64,000 nt of DNA, from NCBI RefSeq assembly GCF_044761985.1, contig NZ_JBIWDK010000001.1, forward strand, positions 124,001 to 188,000, in the 5' to 3' direction. The position numbers and the translations under genes are program-made. The number at the start of each line of letters is the position of its first letter. Within the stretch, counting starts at the first letter, position 1. Below are positions 26,236 through 35,386 of this stretch, in pieces. The notes below the pieces were generated by a model, which saw only the letters and a list, made by a program, of their open reading frames with translations, was not told where the DNA came from and did no database searches. The stretch comes from Peribacillus sp044761985. Its GTDB lineage: Bacteria; Bacillota; Bacilli; Bacillales; DSM-1321.

Positions 26236-27057
26236 ATGACGGAGAATATGAACGGTTCTATTATATATGTTGTATCGGATTCAGTTGGGGAAACAGCGGA
26301 GTTAGTTACTAAAGCTGCGGCTAGTCAGTTTTCTAGTTCCGCTTTTACTATTAAACGAATTCCGTATATTGAAGATGAACATAACGTGGATGAAGTAATT
26401 TCACTGGCCAAATTAGATGGGGCAATCATCGCCTACACTCTTGTGAAGCCTGCTATTAGAGACTACATGAAAGCACAGGTGGAAAAAGAAAACCTGTCTG
26501 CTTATGACATTTTAGGACCGCTCATGGATATCCTTCAGGAAAGAACATCTAAAGGACCTCTTAATGAGCCGGGGCTCGTAAGAAAACTTGACGATGATTA
26601 TTTCAAACGTGTGGAAGCCATTGAATTTGCTGTAAAATACGACGATGGACGGGATCCACGTGGGATTTTACGTGCGGATATCGTGTTGGTTGGTGTTTCT
26701 CGCACGTCCAAAACACCTTTGTCCCAATATTTAGCTCATAAACGCTATAAAGTGGCCAATGTTCCTTTAGTACCAGAGGTAGAGCCGCCAGAAGAACTAT
26801 TCCTGGTCCCGCCTGAAAAATGCATTGGGTTGAAAATAAGTCCTGAAAAGTTAAATCATATTCGGAAAGAGCGATTGAAGTCACTTGGACTCAATGATCA
26901 TGCTATATATGCGAATGTGGAACGAATCAAAGAAGAGTTGACATACTTTGATAAAATTATTTCAAGGCTCGACTGCCCAATCATTGATGTTACGAATAAA
27001 GCTGTCGAAGAAACGGCCAACTTAATTATGAATATTCTTCAAAATAAAAATCGGTAG
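26236..27057 (+). CDS. yqfL: PPDK-regulatory-type kinase/pyrophosphorylase (YqfL)
   Basis: DUF299 family, related to the bifunctional ADP-dependent kinase and Pi-dependent phosphorylase that controls pyruvate phosphate dikinase; in B. subtilis it is a functional partner of CcpN. The protein begins IIYVVSDSVGETAELV and carries the nucleotide-binding loop GVSRTSKTPLSQYLAHK (about residue 155). ATG 26236 follows a G-rich stretch after the ccpN stop; ATG 26248 is an alternative that fits the family start better but has a short SD spacing. Confidence 0.9.
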   Translation: MTENMNGSIIYVVSDSVGETAELVTKAAASQFSSSAFTIKRIPYIEDEHNVDEVISLAKLDGAIIAYTLVKPAIRDYMKAQVEKENLSAYDILGPLMDILQERTSKGPLNEPGLVRKLDDDYFKRVEAIEFAVKYDDGRDPRGILRADIVLVGVSRTSKTPLSQYLAHKRYKVANVPLVPEVEPPEELFLVPPEKCIGLKISPEKLNHIRKERLKSLGLNDHAIYANVERIKEELTYFDKIISRLDCPIIDVTNKAVEETANLIMNILQNKNR

Positions 27058-27090
27058 ATTTCTCTTATTCTTAAAATTGAGATTAATCAA

Positions 27091-27130
27091 AATGTGAGCT
27101 GGACACTTTTAGTGTCGGCTCACATTTTCA
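27091..27130 (+). terminator. terminator after yqfL
   Basis: AATGTGAGC pairs with GCTCACATT, and inside it GACAC pairs with GTGTC, giving a nearly continuous 15-bp stem. Only a short T tract (TTTT) follows. Confidence 0.75.
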
Positions 27131-27520
27131 TGCTCAAGGTTTATTGGGTTTTAAATGTAAAACATGGATGACGCTTACATAATTCCTCTTTTGTTAAACA
27201 ATTCACAACCCACTTTTTAGATGTTTGAAATTCAGAATCTAATTGGTAGCATCTTTTTAAAAAATAGATTATAATAAAAAATTGTGAGAAAAAAGTAATC
27301 TTGAGGTTTAGACTTGGTTATTAAGGAATAAACTAAGGATTATAAGAAGTCAAGTTTTTTATCATAAAAAAATTCGACACATTCAGTATAATTGATGAGG
27401 CAAAATAGGGTGTAACACTTGTTTAGAGGATACCGTTTGTAGATTCTTGCGAATGACTTCAGGATAAGTGTTTGGAAGTTTCATTATATCTCGATAAAGT
27501 TTAGGGGAGAAAAAAGGATT
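27131..27520 (+). other. AT-rich non-coding gap before yqxD-dnaG-sigA
   Basis: About 390 bp without a credible ORF. It should hold the promoters of the yqxD-dnaG-sigA operon, but I find only TATAAT-type -10 motifs (27270-27275, 27387-27392) without well-placed -35 elements. TTCGACACA (27373-27381) is an 8/9 match, on the minus strand, to the Spo0A box TTTGTCRAA. No structural RNA was recognised. Confidence 0.55.
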
Positions 27521-28021
27521 ATGCAGAATGATGTAGAATTAAAAGGTATGATAAATAAACCAATAATACATGTTGACGCCGATGCATGTCCGGTGAAAGA
27601 TGAGATTCTTCATTGTGCAAGACAATGCGATGTCGATGTCTGTTTTGTTGCATCATATAAAAATATGATGAACAACCCTGAAGGCAAATGGGTATACGTC
27701 GATGCAGATAAAGAAGCAGCAGATCTTTATATAGTGAATTCTGTAAAAAAGGGTGATATTGTTATTACTGCTGATATTGGATTAGCTGGTACCCTGCTTC
27801 CTAAAAGCGTTTATGTTCTATCTCCGAGGGGAAAAGAATATACAAATGAAAATATTTTCATGCTTCTCGATATGCGCTACCAGTCAGCGAAACTTCGCAG
27901 GCAGGGGAAGCATACGAAAGGACCGAAAGCCTTTACAAAGGATGACAAAATATGTTTTACAAATAAACTTTTGAAAATTTTGTCGAATTTTGCAGGGAAT
28001 CAGGATTCAATATCGAATTAA
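27521..28021 (+). CDS. yqxD: YaiI/YqxD family protein (DUF188)
   Basis: Conserved protein of unknown function with a PIN-like nuclease fold suggested for the family. The 166-aa protein contains IHVDADACPVKDEI near the N-terminus and GDIVITADIGLAGTLL, the family signatures. ATG 27521 is preceded by AGGGGAG and AAAGG; ATG 27548 is an alternative start. It is the first gene of the dnaG-sigA operon, as in B. subtilis. Confidence 0.9.
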   Translation: MQNDVELKGMINKPIIHVDADACPVKDEILHCARQCDVDVCFVASYKNMMNNPEGKWVYVDADKEAADLYIVNSVKKGDIVITADIGLAGTLLPKSVYVLSPRGKEYTNENIFMLLDMRYQSAKLRRQGKHTKGPKAFTKDDKICFTNKLLKILSNFAGNQDSISN

Positions 28022-28052
28022 AAAACTATCACCAAAATCGCAAGGTGAAAAA

Positions 28053-29861
28053 ATGACAAATGGTCGTATAGAAGATGAAAAGATAAATCAGATCCGAGAA
28101 GCAGTGGACATCGTCGACTTGATTGGAGAATATGTCCAGCTGAAGAAGCAAGGACGGAATTATTTCGGGCTTTGTCCTTTCCATGGTGAAAACTCACCAT
28201 CATTTTCTGTTTCCACGGAAAAACAGATTTTCCATTGTTTTGGCTGTGGTGCAGGTGGGAATATTTTCACTTTCTTAATGGATATCGAAGGGTATAATTT
28301 TGTGGAATCTGCAAAGGTCCTGGCTGAAAAAGGGAATATACCTTTGGACGTTGAAATAAATAAGGACTCCCAACGGTCTAATATGCCGGCTGGTTCTCAA
28401 CAGATGCTTGAAGCCCATGACTTGCTTCGAAAGTTTTACCATCATCTTCTTGTAAATACCAAGGAAGGCCAAGACGCTTTGGAGTATCTCCTTAATAGAG
28501 GATTTACCGAAGAAACCATTGAAAAGTTCCAAATTGGTTACTCACTGGATTCTTGGGATTTTGTTTCCAAGTTTCTTTTAAAAAGGGGTTTCCCGCCAGA
28601 ATTTATGGAACAGGCTGGGTTGATTATTTACAGGGAAAAAGATGAGTCATACTTTGACCGTTTTAGAAATAGAGTCATGTTTCCAATTATGGATCATCAA
28701 GGGAATACGATTGCGTTTTCGGGTAGAGCAATGGGGGACGATGAGCCCAAATACTTGAATAGCCCCGAGACACCAATCTTTAATAAAAGTAAAACTTTAT
28801 ATAATTTCCATCAAGCAAGACCGCACATTCGCAAGAAGGAACAAGTTGTAATTTTCGAAGGTTTTGCCGACTGTATTTCCGCAGTCCGTGCCGGAGTGGA
28901 GAATTCGGTTGCTACGATGGGGACCGCTCTAACCGATCAGCACATTCAGCTTTTAAAAAGAAATACGGACCAGGTTTTAATCTGTTATGATTCGGATTCG
29001 GCTGGTTTGAATGCAGCTAACCGCGCAGTTAACATGCTACAGGAAACGGATTTTACCGTTAAGGTAGCACTTATGCCTGATAATATGGACCCCGATGACT
29101 ACATAAAGGAATTTGGTGAGAAAAGCTTTGTTTCTGAGGTAATAGGGGCCAGTTTAACCTACATGGCATTCAAGATGCATTATTTACGTCGAGGGAAAAA
29201 TGTAAATAATGAAGGAGATCGAATTCAATATATCGAAGAAGTCCTTAAAGAAATTTCTCGTTTGCCAAGTGCAGTGGAGCGGGATCATTATCTTAGGCAG
29301 CTATCCTCCGAGTTTACACTTTCGTTGGATGCGCTTGAACAGCAGCAACGACAGGTATTTTTTGCGGAACGTAAAAAGGGTACACTGCCACAACCTGCTA
29401 CTCAAAAGAAAATGACCCTTCAGTATGAGCATAAATTAAAACCTGCTCATCACAATGCTGAAATTAAGTTGATGGCCCATATGCTGAAAAGCAGGGAAAT
29501 GACTTATAAGATTCAACAGTTGCTTGGACAAACACTCTTTCATGTAGATGAACATCAGGCCATCATCACCTATTTATATGCTTTCTATGAAGATGGACAC
29601 GAGCCTGATCCAAGCTTTTTCCTTACTTATTTGCCGGATCCAAACTTGAGAAGGATCGTTTCGGAAATAGAAATGATGTCAGTTAATGAGGAAGTTTCCG
29701 ATAAAGAACTGACTGATTGTATAAATCAAGTGTTGAAATATGAAAAGATGTTAAAGATAAAGGAAAAACAGGCTGAAGAAAAAGATGCAGTGAGACGCAG
29801 CGATCCTAAAGCTGCCGCCAGAATTGCAATGGAAATCATTAAGTTGCGCAAAATGTTGTAG
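28053..29861 (+). CDS. dnaG: DNA primase DnaG
   Basis: Synthesises RNA primers for replication. The 602-aa protein has the N-terminal CHC2-type zinc ribbon (CPFHGENSPSF, HCFGCGAGGNI), a TOPRIM catalytic core (VIFEGFADC with the catalytic Glu, and the DxD motif in YDSDSAG), and a C-terminal helicase-interaction domain. The ATG with SD AAGGTGA gives the expected MTNGRIEDEK start. A longer in-frame opening that overlaps yqxD has no SD. Confidence 0.97.
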   Translation: MTNGRIEDEKINQIREAVDIVDLIGEYVQLKKQGRNYFGLCPFHGENSPSFSVSTEKQIFHCFGCGAGGNIFTFLMDIEGYNFVESAKVLAEKGNIPLDVEINKDSQRSNMPAGSQQMLEAHDLLRKFYHHLLVNTKEGQDALEYLLNRGFTEETIEKFQIGYSLDSWDFVSKFLLKRGFPPEFMEQAGLIIYREKDESYFDRFRNRVMFPIMDHQGNTIAFSGRAMGDDEPKYLNSPETPIFNKSKTLYNFHQARPHIRKKEQVVIFEGFADCISAVRAGVENSVATMGTALTDQHIQLLKRNTDQVLICYDSDSAGLNAANRAVNMLQETDFTVKVALMPDNMDPDDYIKEFGEKSFVSEVIGASLTYMAFKMHYLRRGKNVNNEGDRIQYIEEVLKEISRLPSAVERDHYLRQLSSEFTLSLDALEQQQRQVFFAERKKGTLPQPATQKKMTLQYEHKLKPAHHNAEIKLMAHMLKSREMTYKIQQLLGQTLFHVDEHQAIITYLYAFYEDGHEPDPSFFLTYLPDPNLRRIVSEIEMMSVNEEVSDKELTDCINQVLKYEKMLKIKEKQAEEKDAVRRSDPKAAARIAMEIIKLRKML

Positions 29862-29896
29862 TTGTTTAGGTGTAAGACCTGGAAGGAGGGGAACTA

Positions 29897-31030
29897 ATGG
29901 CTGAAAAACCAGCACGTTCCAAACAAGTTGATAATGAATTTAGCCTTGAGCAGGTTAAAGAAAAATTAATAGAGCTAGGTAAGAAAAGAGGCTCTTTGAC
30001 CTTAGAAAAAATTGCCGAAAAAATTGGCGGTTTCGAATTAGATTCCGATCAAATGGATGAGTTCTATGAGGTGCTAGCTGAAAATGGAATCGAGATTCTC
30101 ACGGATGGTGAGGAAGAAGAGGATGAAGATGATCCAGATTCCAAAAAACTTGCTAAAGAAGAAGAGTTTGACTTAAATGACTTAAGTGTTCCTCCTGGTG
30201 TTAAGATTAATGATCCTGTCCGGATGTACTTGAAAGAGATCGGTCGGGTCGACCTTTTATCTGCAGAAGAGGAAATCTCTTTAGCGATGCGAATCGAGGA
30301 AGGGGACGAAGAGGCAAAACGCCGTCTAGCCGAAGCCAATCTACGTCTGGTAGTCAGCATAGCCAAACGTTACGTGGGACGCGGTATGCTTTTCCTTGAC
30401 TTGATTCAAGAAGGAAATATGGGTCTTATCAAAGCGGTAGAGAAATTCGATTACCGCAAAGGGTACAAGTTCAGTACCTATGCAACTTGGTGGATTCGTC
30501 AGGCCATCACTCGTGCGATTGCTGACCAAGCAAGAACGATCAGGATACCGGTGCATATGGTTGAAACCATCAATAAATTAATCAGGGTACAAAGACAGCT
30601 TCTTCAAGATCTTGGACGTGAACCATCTCCAGAGGAAATTGCAGAGGATATGGATTTAACTCCGGAAAAGGTTCGTGAAATCTTGAAGATTGCTCAGGAG
30701 CCTGTTTCATTGGAAACCCCAATTGGTGAAGAAGATGATTCACACTTAGGTGATTTCATTGAAGACCAAGATGCGACTTCTCCATCTGAACATGCTGCAT
30801 ACGAATTGTTGAAAGAACAACTTGAAGATGTGTTAGATACACTGACTGATCGTGAAGAGAATGTCTTGAGACTTCGCTTCGGACTTGATGATGGTCGTAC
30901 ACGCACTCTTGAAGAGGTAGGTAAGGTGTTTGGCGTAACCCGCGAGCGTATCCGTCAAATCGAAGCTAAGGCACTACGAAAGCTTAGACATCCAAGCCGC
31001 AGTAAACGCTTGAAAGATTTCCTAGAATAG
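29897..31030 (+). CDS. sigA: RNA polymerase vegetative sigma factor SigA (RpoD)
   Basis: Primary sigma-70 factor that directs RNA polymerase to housekeeping promoters. The 377-aa protein has an acidic region 1.1 (residues 1-100) and region 1.2 (DPVRMYLKEIGRVDLLS). Region 2 contains GLIKAVEKFDYRKGYKFST with the -10-recognising residues YATWWIRQAI, and region 4.2 contains VTRERIRQIEAKALRKL. SD GGAAGGAGGGG. Last gene of yqxD-dnaG-sigA, linking replication priming with transcription. Confidence 0.98.
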   Translation: MAEKPARSKQVDNEFSLEQVKEKLIELGKKRGSLTLEKIAEKIGGFELDSDQMDEFYEVLAENGIEILTDGEEEEDEDDPDSKKLAKEEEFDLNDLSVPPGVKINDPVRMYLKEIGRVDLLSAEEEISLAMRIEEGDEEAKRRLAEANLRLVVSIAKRYVGRGMLFLDLIQEGNMGLIKAVEKFDYRKGYKFSTYATWWIRQAITRAIADQARTIRIPVHMVETINKLIRVQRQLLQDLGREPSPEEIAEDMDLTPEKVREILKIAQEPVSLETPIGEEDDSHLGDFIEDQDATSPSEHAAYELLKEQLEDVLDTLTDREENVLRLRFGLDDGRTRTLEEVGKVFGVTRERIRQIEAKALRKLRHPSRSKRLKDFLE

Positions 31031-31045
31031 AATAACGCCCTTTAC

Positions 31046-31090
31046 AGAGCCCTCTTTGAATGCCCAGCGTTCGGGAGTGGCTCTTTTTTT
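31046..31090 (+). terminator. terminator after sigA
   Basis: AGAGCC pairs with GGCTCT and CTC with GAG (one bulge), with an inner GAATG/CGTTC stem; seven T follow. Confidence 0.85.
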
Positions 31091-31197
31091 CAGCCATTGG
31101 TGTGGAGAATAATCCTTTAAAGGAAATCAACACCAAATCCGACAGGCAGGATTAACCGAAAAATAAAAAAGCACAGTACGCATGAGGAAGTGTATTC

Positions 31198-31728
31198 ATG
31201 GATGAAACAAGAAAGAAAATCATCATTCAAGAAATTAACTCTTGGAAGCAAAGTCGCATGCTCCCAGAACAATATTGTAATTACTTACTAGCCTTATATA
31301 GCCAGGGGGAGGCACAACCTGTTATCCCTCAGAAAAGCAAAAGCCGTAAAAAAGAATGGATTAATGGGATTGCAATGGGTGCTCTTTTTTTAATTAATAT
31401 ATTTTTGAATTATTTTACTGAAATATCCAACACAATGCAAATAGTCGTGACAACTTTCTCCATCCTTGCTTTTCTTTTCTTTCTTCGACGCTTCAAGAAC
31501 ACGAAACTCCTTTTACTATTATCTTTAATAGGATTGTTATTGTTAGTGTTAGTGGAAACAGTGCAAGTAACCGAGCTAATCGCTGCTGGAAAGAGGAGTA
31601 TCCTGTATATAGGCTTATTTTTCAACTGTGGGTTATGGTTATGGATTGGCCAAAAATATAAGCTGCTCTATTTTTCGATATCTGGAATTTTGGGATTAGT
31701 TGTAATAGCTTACTTTTTATTGATATAA
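31198..31728 (+). CDS. conserved membrane protein downstream of sigA, unknown function
   Basis: Not assigned to a named family. The 176-aa protein has a cytoplasmic N-terminus of about 55 residues with SWKQSRMLPEQYCNYLLALY, which looks like a conserved helical module, followed by a basic linker (SKSRKKEW). About five membrane segments, closely packed, reach the C-terminus. ATG has a purine-rich SD (GAGGAAG). The position directly after sigA and before cccA recurs in Bacillaceae as I recall it. No catalytic motif is visible. An anti-sigma role is tempting from position but unsupported. Confidence 0.82.
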   Translation: MDETRKKIIIQEINSWKQSRMLPEQYCNYLLALYSQGEAQPVIPQKSKSRKKEWINGIAMGALFLINIFLNYFTEISNTMQIVVTTFSILAFLFFLRRFKNTKLLLLLSLIGLLLLVLVETVQVTELIAAGKRSILYIGLFFNCGLWLWIGQKYKLLYFSISGILGLVVIAYFLLI

Positions 31729-31822
31729 TTAAAAACAGATGCTTGTTTGTTTTATCATGAATAGGGGTATTATGGAAATAATCCAAGAAAAGTCAAAATT
31801 GTTCGTAAATATACATAAATTT

Positions 31823-31850
31823 TTGACAAATTTGAGAAAAAATATAATAT
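31823..31850 (+). promoter_or_regulatory. possible SigA promoter for cccA
   Basis: TTGACA, a 16-bp spacer, and TAATAT (overlapping TATAAT at 14-bp spacing). It lies about 115 bp before the cccA ATG and just upstream of a perfect hairpin, which would then fall in the mRNA leader. Confidence 0.55.
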
Positions 31851-31865
31851 CTTCTATTTTTGGGG

Positions 31866-31893
31866 TTTTACTTGAAACTCTTTTCAAGTAAAA
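31866..31893 (+). other. perfect 12-bp hairpin in the cccA leader
   Basis: TTTTACTTGAAA and TTTCAAGTAAAA are exact inverted repeats around CTCT. No T run follows on the plus strand, so it is probably not a terminator for this direction. It could be a leader stabiliser or an operator. Confidence 0.6.
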
Positions 31894-31962
31894 TAATATA
31901 TAGTAATTTGTATATAATATTAAATATGGTAAGTTTAGGTTCTACATAGAGGAGGAAATACT

Positions 31963-32331
31963 ATGAATCGCAATCCAGTTATGCCTTTTATTATTATCAT
32001 GGTTTTTGGTATTGGACTTATGTTTTTACTTTCATTCAAAGGTTTAGGAGATGCCAAAGATCTTGCTAAAGAAAAAGAAGGCGGAGAAAAAACAGAGGAA
32101 ACGGAAAGTGCCTCATCCTCACCTGAAGACATTTATAAACAGAATTGCATTTCATGTCATGGTGATGCCTATCAAGGTGGAGTCGGACCTGCCCTTAAGG
32201 GTGTTGCCGACCGTTTATCCGAAGATGAAGTCAAAGAAGTCATCGCTAATGGACGAGGAGCTATGCCTGCTGGTTTAGTTGACGAATCGAATCTCGATGC
32301 CATGGCAAAGTATATTCACGGATTAAAATAA
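31963..32331 (+). CDS. cccA: membrane-anchored cytochrome c550
   Basis: Mono-heme cytochrome c anchored outside the membrane, carrying electrons toward a terminal oxidase. The 122-aa protein has one uncleaved N-terminal membrane segment (residues 7-26), an acidic Glu/Ser linker (30-55), the heme motif CISCH (62-66), and the axial ligand Met101 in GAMPAG. SD GAGGAGG. Monocistronic between a promoter-bearing gap and a terminator. Confidence 0.95.
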   Translation: MNRNPVMPFIIIMVFGIGLMFLLSFKGLGDAKDLAKEKEGGEKTEETESASSSPEDIYKQNCISCHGDAYQGGVGPALKGVADRLSEDEVKEVIANGRGAMPAGLVDESNLDAMAKYIHGLK

Positions 32332-32336
32332 GCAGG

Positions 32337-32382
32337 AAGCTGATTCAAAACGTACATTCGTTTTTGAATCAGCTTTTCTTTT
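32337..32382 (+). terminator. terminator after cccA
   Basis: AAGCTGATTCAAAACG pairs with CGTTTTTGAATCAGCTT (one bulge), followed by TTTTCTTTT. Confidence 0.88.
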
Positions 32383-32523
32383 ATCTTCGGTATCCTCCTC
32401 CTTTTCCCTGATGGATCCCCCCATGTTGTCCTCGTTCTGTAATTTTTCCTTGGAACTTGTTATAATCGAATGGGAAATGAAATGATATAAATATGAATTT
32501 GAAATAAGAGAGTTGATAGTATA

Positions 32524-33231
32524 ATGAATCACGAGAAATTATCAAAGAGATTAGAAAATGTCGCGTTACATATACCGAAAGGGAGCATTCTGGCCGATAT
32601 CGGTTCCGATCATGCTTACCTGCCTTGCTATGCTGTATCCAATGGGCTCTGTGACCGTGCGATAGCGGGTGAAGTTGTGGAAGGTCCCTATCAGTCTGCC
32701 CTTAAACAAGTGAAGGGAACGGGATTAGAGGACCTCATAGAAGTCCGTAAAGGCGATGGGCTTGAGGTATTAAAACCGGATGAAGCTACATGTGTTACTA
32801 TCGCAGGAATGGGCGGTACATTAATCGCTAGTATATTGGAAAATGGGAAAAAAAAGTTGGGGAAGGTGGAGAGACTCATTCTTCAGCCCAATGTAGGAGC
32901 CCTAAACGTTCGTAATTGGCTAATTGATAACGGTTGGGAATTAATCGATGAAGATATTCTGGAGGAAGATGGAAAGATCTATGAAATCTTGATTGCGAAA
33001 AAAGGGGACCCTCTTCAGCCCTATCATGAAAATAAGCAAGTTGGGCTTATGTTCGGGCCATTCCTGTTAAAGAAATTCAGTGATACTTTCATAAAGAAAT
33101 GGCAACATGAGAAGGCGCACTTCGAAAGAATCATTGAGCAATTGGATGCGAGTGGCCGAAGTGGCTTAGAAACGAAGCGCAAGGAAATGGAAGTGCAAAT
33201 TTCATTCATTGAGGAGGTGCTTAAACGATGA
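32524..33231 (+). CDS. trmK: tRNA (adenine22-N1)-methyltransferase TrmK
   Basis: SAM-dependent enzyme making m1A22 in tRNA. The 235-aa protein has the Rossmann motif LADIGSDHAYLPCYAV near residue 20 and ILQPNVGALNVRNWLIDNG in the catalytic region, both typical of the DUF633/TrmK family. The SD is weak (AGAGAG). The stop overlaps the yqfO ATG by four bases, a conserved pairing in Firmicutes. Confidence 0.94.
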   Translation: MNHEKLSKRLENVALHIPKGSILADIGSDHAYLPCYAVSNGLCDRAIAGEVVEGPYQSALKQVKGTGLEDLIEVRKGDGLEVLKPDEATCVTIAGMGGTLIASILENGKKKLGKVERLILQPNVGALNVRNWLIDNGWELIDEDILEEDGKIYEILIAKKGDPLQPYHENKQVGLMFGPFLLKKFSDTFIKKWQHEKAHFERIIEQLDASGRSGLETKRKEMEVQISFIEEVLKR

Positions 33232-34346
33232 AAACAGCTAATGGTATGCAGATTATTGAAATGTTCGAACAGTTCTCTCCGAAACGATACGCAATGGAGG
33301 GGGATCCAATTGGACTACATGTCGGGGAATTGAATAAGCCCGTTTCAAAAGTGATGATTGCACTTGATGTCCTGGAAGAAGTGGTGGATGAAGCGATAGA
33401 AAAAGGTGTCGAACTGATCATTGCCCATCATCCCTTGATTTATCGGCCGTTGAAGAAAATAGATACAGCTAAGGCTAGTGGCCGAATCATCGAGAAATTG
33501 ATCAAGCATGATATTGCCGTTTATGCCGCACATACTAACTTGGACGTAGCCAAGGGCGGTGTAAATGATTTACTTGCTGATGCATTGCAATTACAAAATA
33601 CAGAGGTCCTTGTCCCTACCCATGAAATCCCTCTAAGAAAATTAGTGGTGTATGTACCAAAAGAGGACGAACAAAAGGTAAGGGATGCCTTGGGTAAGGC
33701 AGGAGCCGGTTCGCTAGGGAATTACAGCTACTGTTCGTTTACAGTTGAGGGTACAGGCAGGTTTTTACCCGGGGAAGGCAGTGAACCGTCGATTGGTAAA
33801 CGAGGCAAGATTGAAAGGGTTTCAGAAGTACGAATTGAAACCATATTCCCCGAACCCATTGAAAAAAAAATACTTTCTGCGATGATCAAAGCCCATCCAT
33901 ATGAAGAAGTGGCTTATGATATTTATAAGTTGGAAAACAAAGGCGAATCCTTGGGGCTAGGCAAAATCGGGGTTCTTGTAGAAGAAATGTCCCTTGGACA
34001 ATTTGCCGAGCATGTTAAAGAGACTCTCGAAGTGGAGAATGTCCGTGTAGTTGGAGACCTGAACAGTACCATAAAAAAAGTTGCCGTTCTTGGCGGTGAT
34101 GGAAATAAATACTTCACGACCGCTAAGTTTAAAGGTGCCGATGTGTATGTAACGGGTGATATGTATTATCATACGGCTCACGACGCCATGATGATTGGAT
34201 TGAATATCGTGGATCCGGGCCATAATGTTGAGAAAGTGATGAAAAAAGGTGTAGCTCGAATCTTGAATGAGATGTGCGTCAATAAAAATTTGGATGTAGA
34301 ATTCATACCTTCTGAGCTCAATACAGATCCTTTTACATTTATATAA
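33228..34346 (+). CDS. yqfO: Nif3-like dinuclear metal center protein (YqfO)
   Basis: Nif3 family protein, often labelled GTP cyclohydrolase I type 2 homologue; the true substrate is unsettled. The 372-aa version has the two Nif3 halves with metal ligands in IIAHHPLIYRPL, YAAHTNLDVA and the C-terminal block DPGHNVEK. Between them lies an inserted PII/CutA-like domain (about 125-240: LVVYVPKEDEQKVRDALG), normal for Gram-positive members. Coupled to trmK by the ATGA overlap. Confidence 0.93.
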   Translation: MKTANGMQIIEMFEQFSPKRYAMEGDPIGLHVGELNKPVSKVMIALDVLEEVVDEAIEKGVELIIAHHPLIYRPLKKIDTAKASGRIIEKLIKHDIAVYAAHTNLDVAKGGVNDLLADALQLQNTEVLVPTHEIPLRKLVVYVPKEDEQKVRDALGKAGAGSLGNYSYCSFTVEGTGRFLPGEGSEPSIGKRGKIERVSEVRIETIFPEPIEKKILSAMIKAHPYEEVAYDIYKLENKGESLGLGKIGVLVEEMSLGQFAEHVKETLEVENVRVVGDLNSTIKKVAVLGGDGNKYFTTAKFKGADVYVTGDMYYHTAHDAMMIGLNIVDPGHNVEKVMKKGVARILNEMCVNKNLDVEFIPSELNTDPFTFI

Positions 34347-34354
34347 AAGGACAG

Positions 34355-34392
34355 AAAAAGGCAGCCACTACCATTTGTGGCTGCCTTTTTTT
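34355..34392. terminator. bidirectional terminator between yqfO and ispH
   Basis: GGCAGCCAC and GTGGCTGCC form a perfect stem with A5 before and T7 after, so it can act on both strands. The ispH stop codon begins at its last T. Confidence 0.92.
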
Positions 34393-35339
34393 CAGGCTTT
34401 CTTTACTTTGATTTTAGGTAAGATTTTATGCAAGGGTGTTTTCTTTTCCGTATCCCATGTCGATTCGTCAGTAGGTTCATATTGTTCAAGGAATCTAATG
34501 ACCTCTTTCGTTATAGGAGTAGGCGTGGAAGCTCCCGAAGTGACAGCCACCGTTTTGGCATCTTTTAACCATTCGAGGTTCAGCTCGGAAATATCGGCTA
34601 TACGATAAGCCGTGGTTCCTGCAATTTCTTCGGATACTTGTGCAAGCCGATTGGAGTTATTGCTTTTTGGGTCACCAACGACGATAAGGACATCCGCTTC
34701 TCCAGCTTGTTGGGCTACGGCCTCTTGACGGACCTGTGTGGCTAAACAGATTTCTTTATGGACCTCAGAATGGGGGAACTTTTCCTTCACCTTCTCCATG
34801 ATGTCCAGGACATCCCATTGACTCATTGTCGTTTGATTGGTCACAATGATCTTTTCACTATTCAATGATAAGGCTTCGACATCTTCAGCATTTTGCACGA
34901 GGTGAACGACATCAGGGGCTACACCAACTGCTCCCTCTGGCTCAGGATGTCCTTTTTTGCCGATATAGATGATTTGATACCCTTCCGATTCTTTTTCCCT
35001 GATCAAGTCATGTGTAGCGGTAACGTCAGGACAAGTAGCATCAAGGGTGACAAGGCCTTTTTCCTTCGCAATCTTCCGAATCTCAGGGGAAACGCCGTGA
35101 GCGGTAAAGATGACAGTTCCCGTTTCCACCTGATTGATGATTTCATTTCGGTTACTGCCATCTAGCGTTATGATCCCCTCTTCTTCAAAAGCATCGGTAA
35201 CGTGCTTGTTATGAACGATCATTCCTAAAATGTAAATAGGGCGTGGCAAGGTTTTATCTAAAGCCGCATTCCTGGCAATAACCATGGCATCAACTACTCC
35301 ATAGCAATAGCCCCGCGGGGAGATTTTATTTACTTTCAT
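34392..35339 (-). CDS. ispH: 4-hydroxy-3-methylbut-2-enyl diphosphate reductase IspH
   Basis: Last step of the MEP isoprenoid pathway, converting HMBPP to IPP and DMAPP with a 4Fe-4S cluster. The 315-aa protein has the three cluster cysteines in PRGYCYGV (C12), DATCPDVTATH and KEICLATQVRQ, plus SNNSNRLAQV and TSGASTPTP. ATG is preceded by AAGGAGG at 7-base spacing. Monocistronic with its own SigA promoter; the other 4Fe-4S MEP enzyme, ispG, lies 8 kb away. Confidence 0.96.
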   Translation of the reverse strand: MKVNKISPRGYCYGVVDAMVIARNAALDKTLPRPIYILGMIVHNKHVTDAFEEEGIITLDGSNRNEIINQVETGTVIFTAHGVSPEIRKIAKEKGLVTLDATCPDVTATHDLIREKESEGYQIIYIGKKGHPEPEGAVGVAPDVVHLVQNAEDVEALSLNSEKIIVTNQTTMSQWDVLDIMEKVKEKFPHSEVHKEICLATQVRQEAVAQQAGEADVLIVVGDPKSNNSNRLAQVSEEIAGTTAYRIADISELNLEWLKDAKTVAVTSGASTPTPITKEVIRFLEQYEPTDESTWDTEKKTPLHKILPKIKVKKA

Positions 35340-35386
35340 CTATGTGTCCTCCTTCAAAGGCAAGAAACTTACGCGTATTCCCTTCT

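Noticed and set aside
27425..27454. SigH-like promoter upstream of yqxD (AGAGGATA ... GAAT)
   Set aside because: The spacing between the two elements is about three bases longer than in known SigH promoters, and the base before the -10 does not fit.
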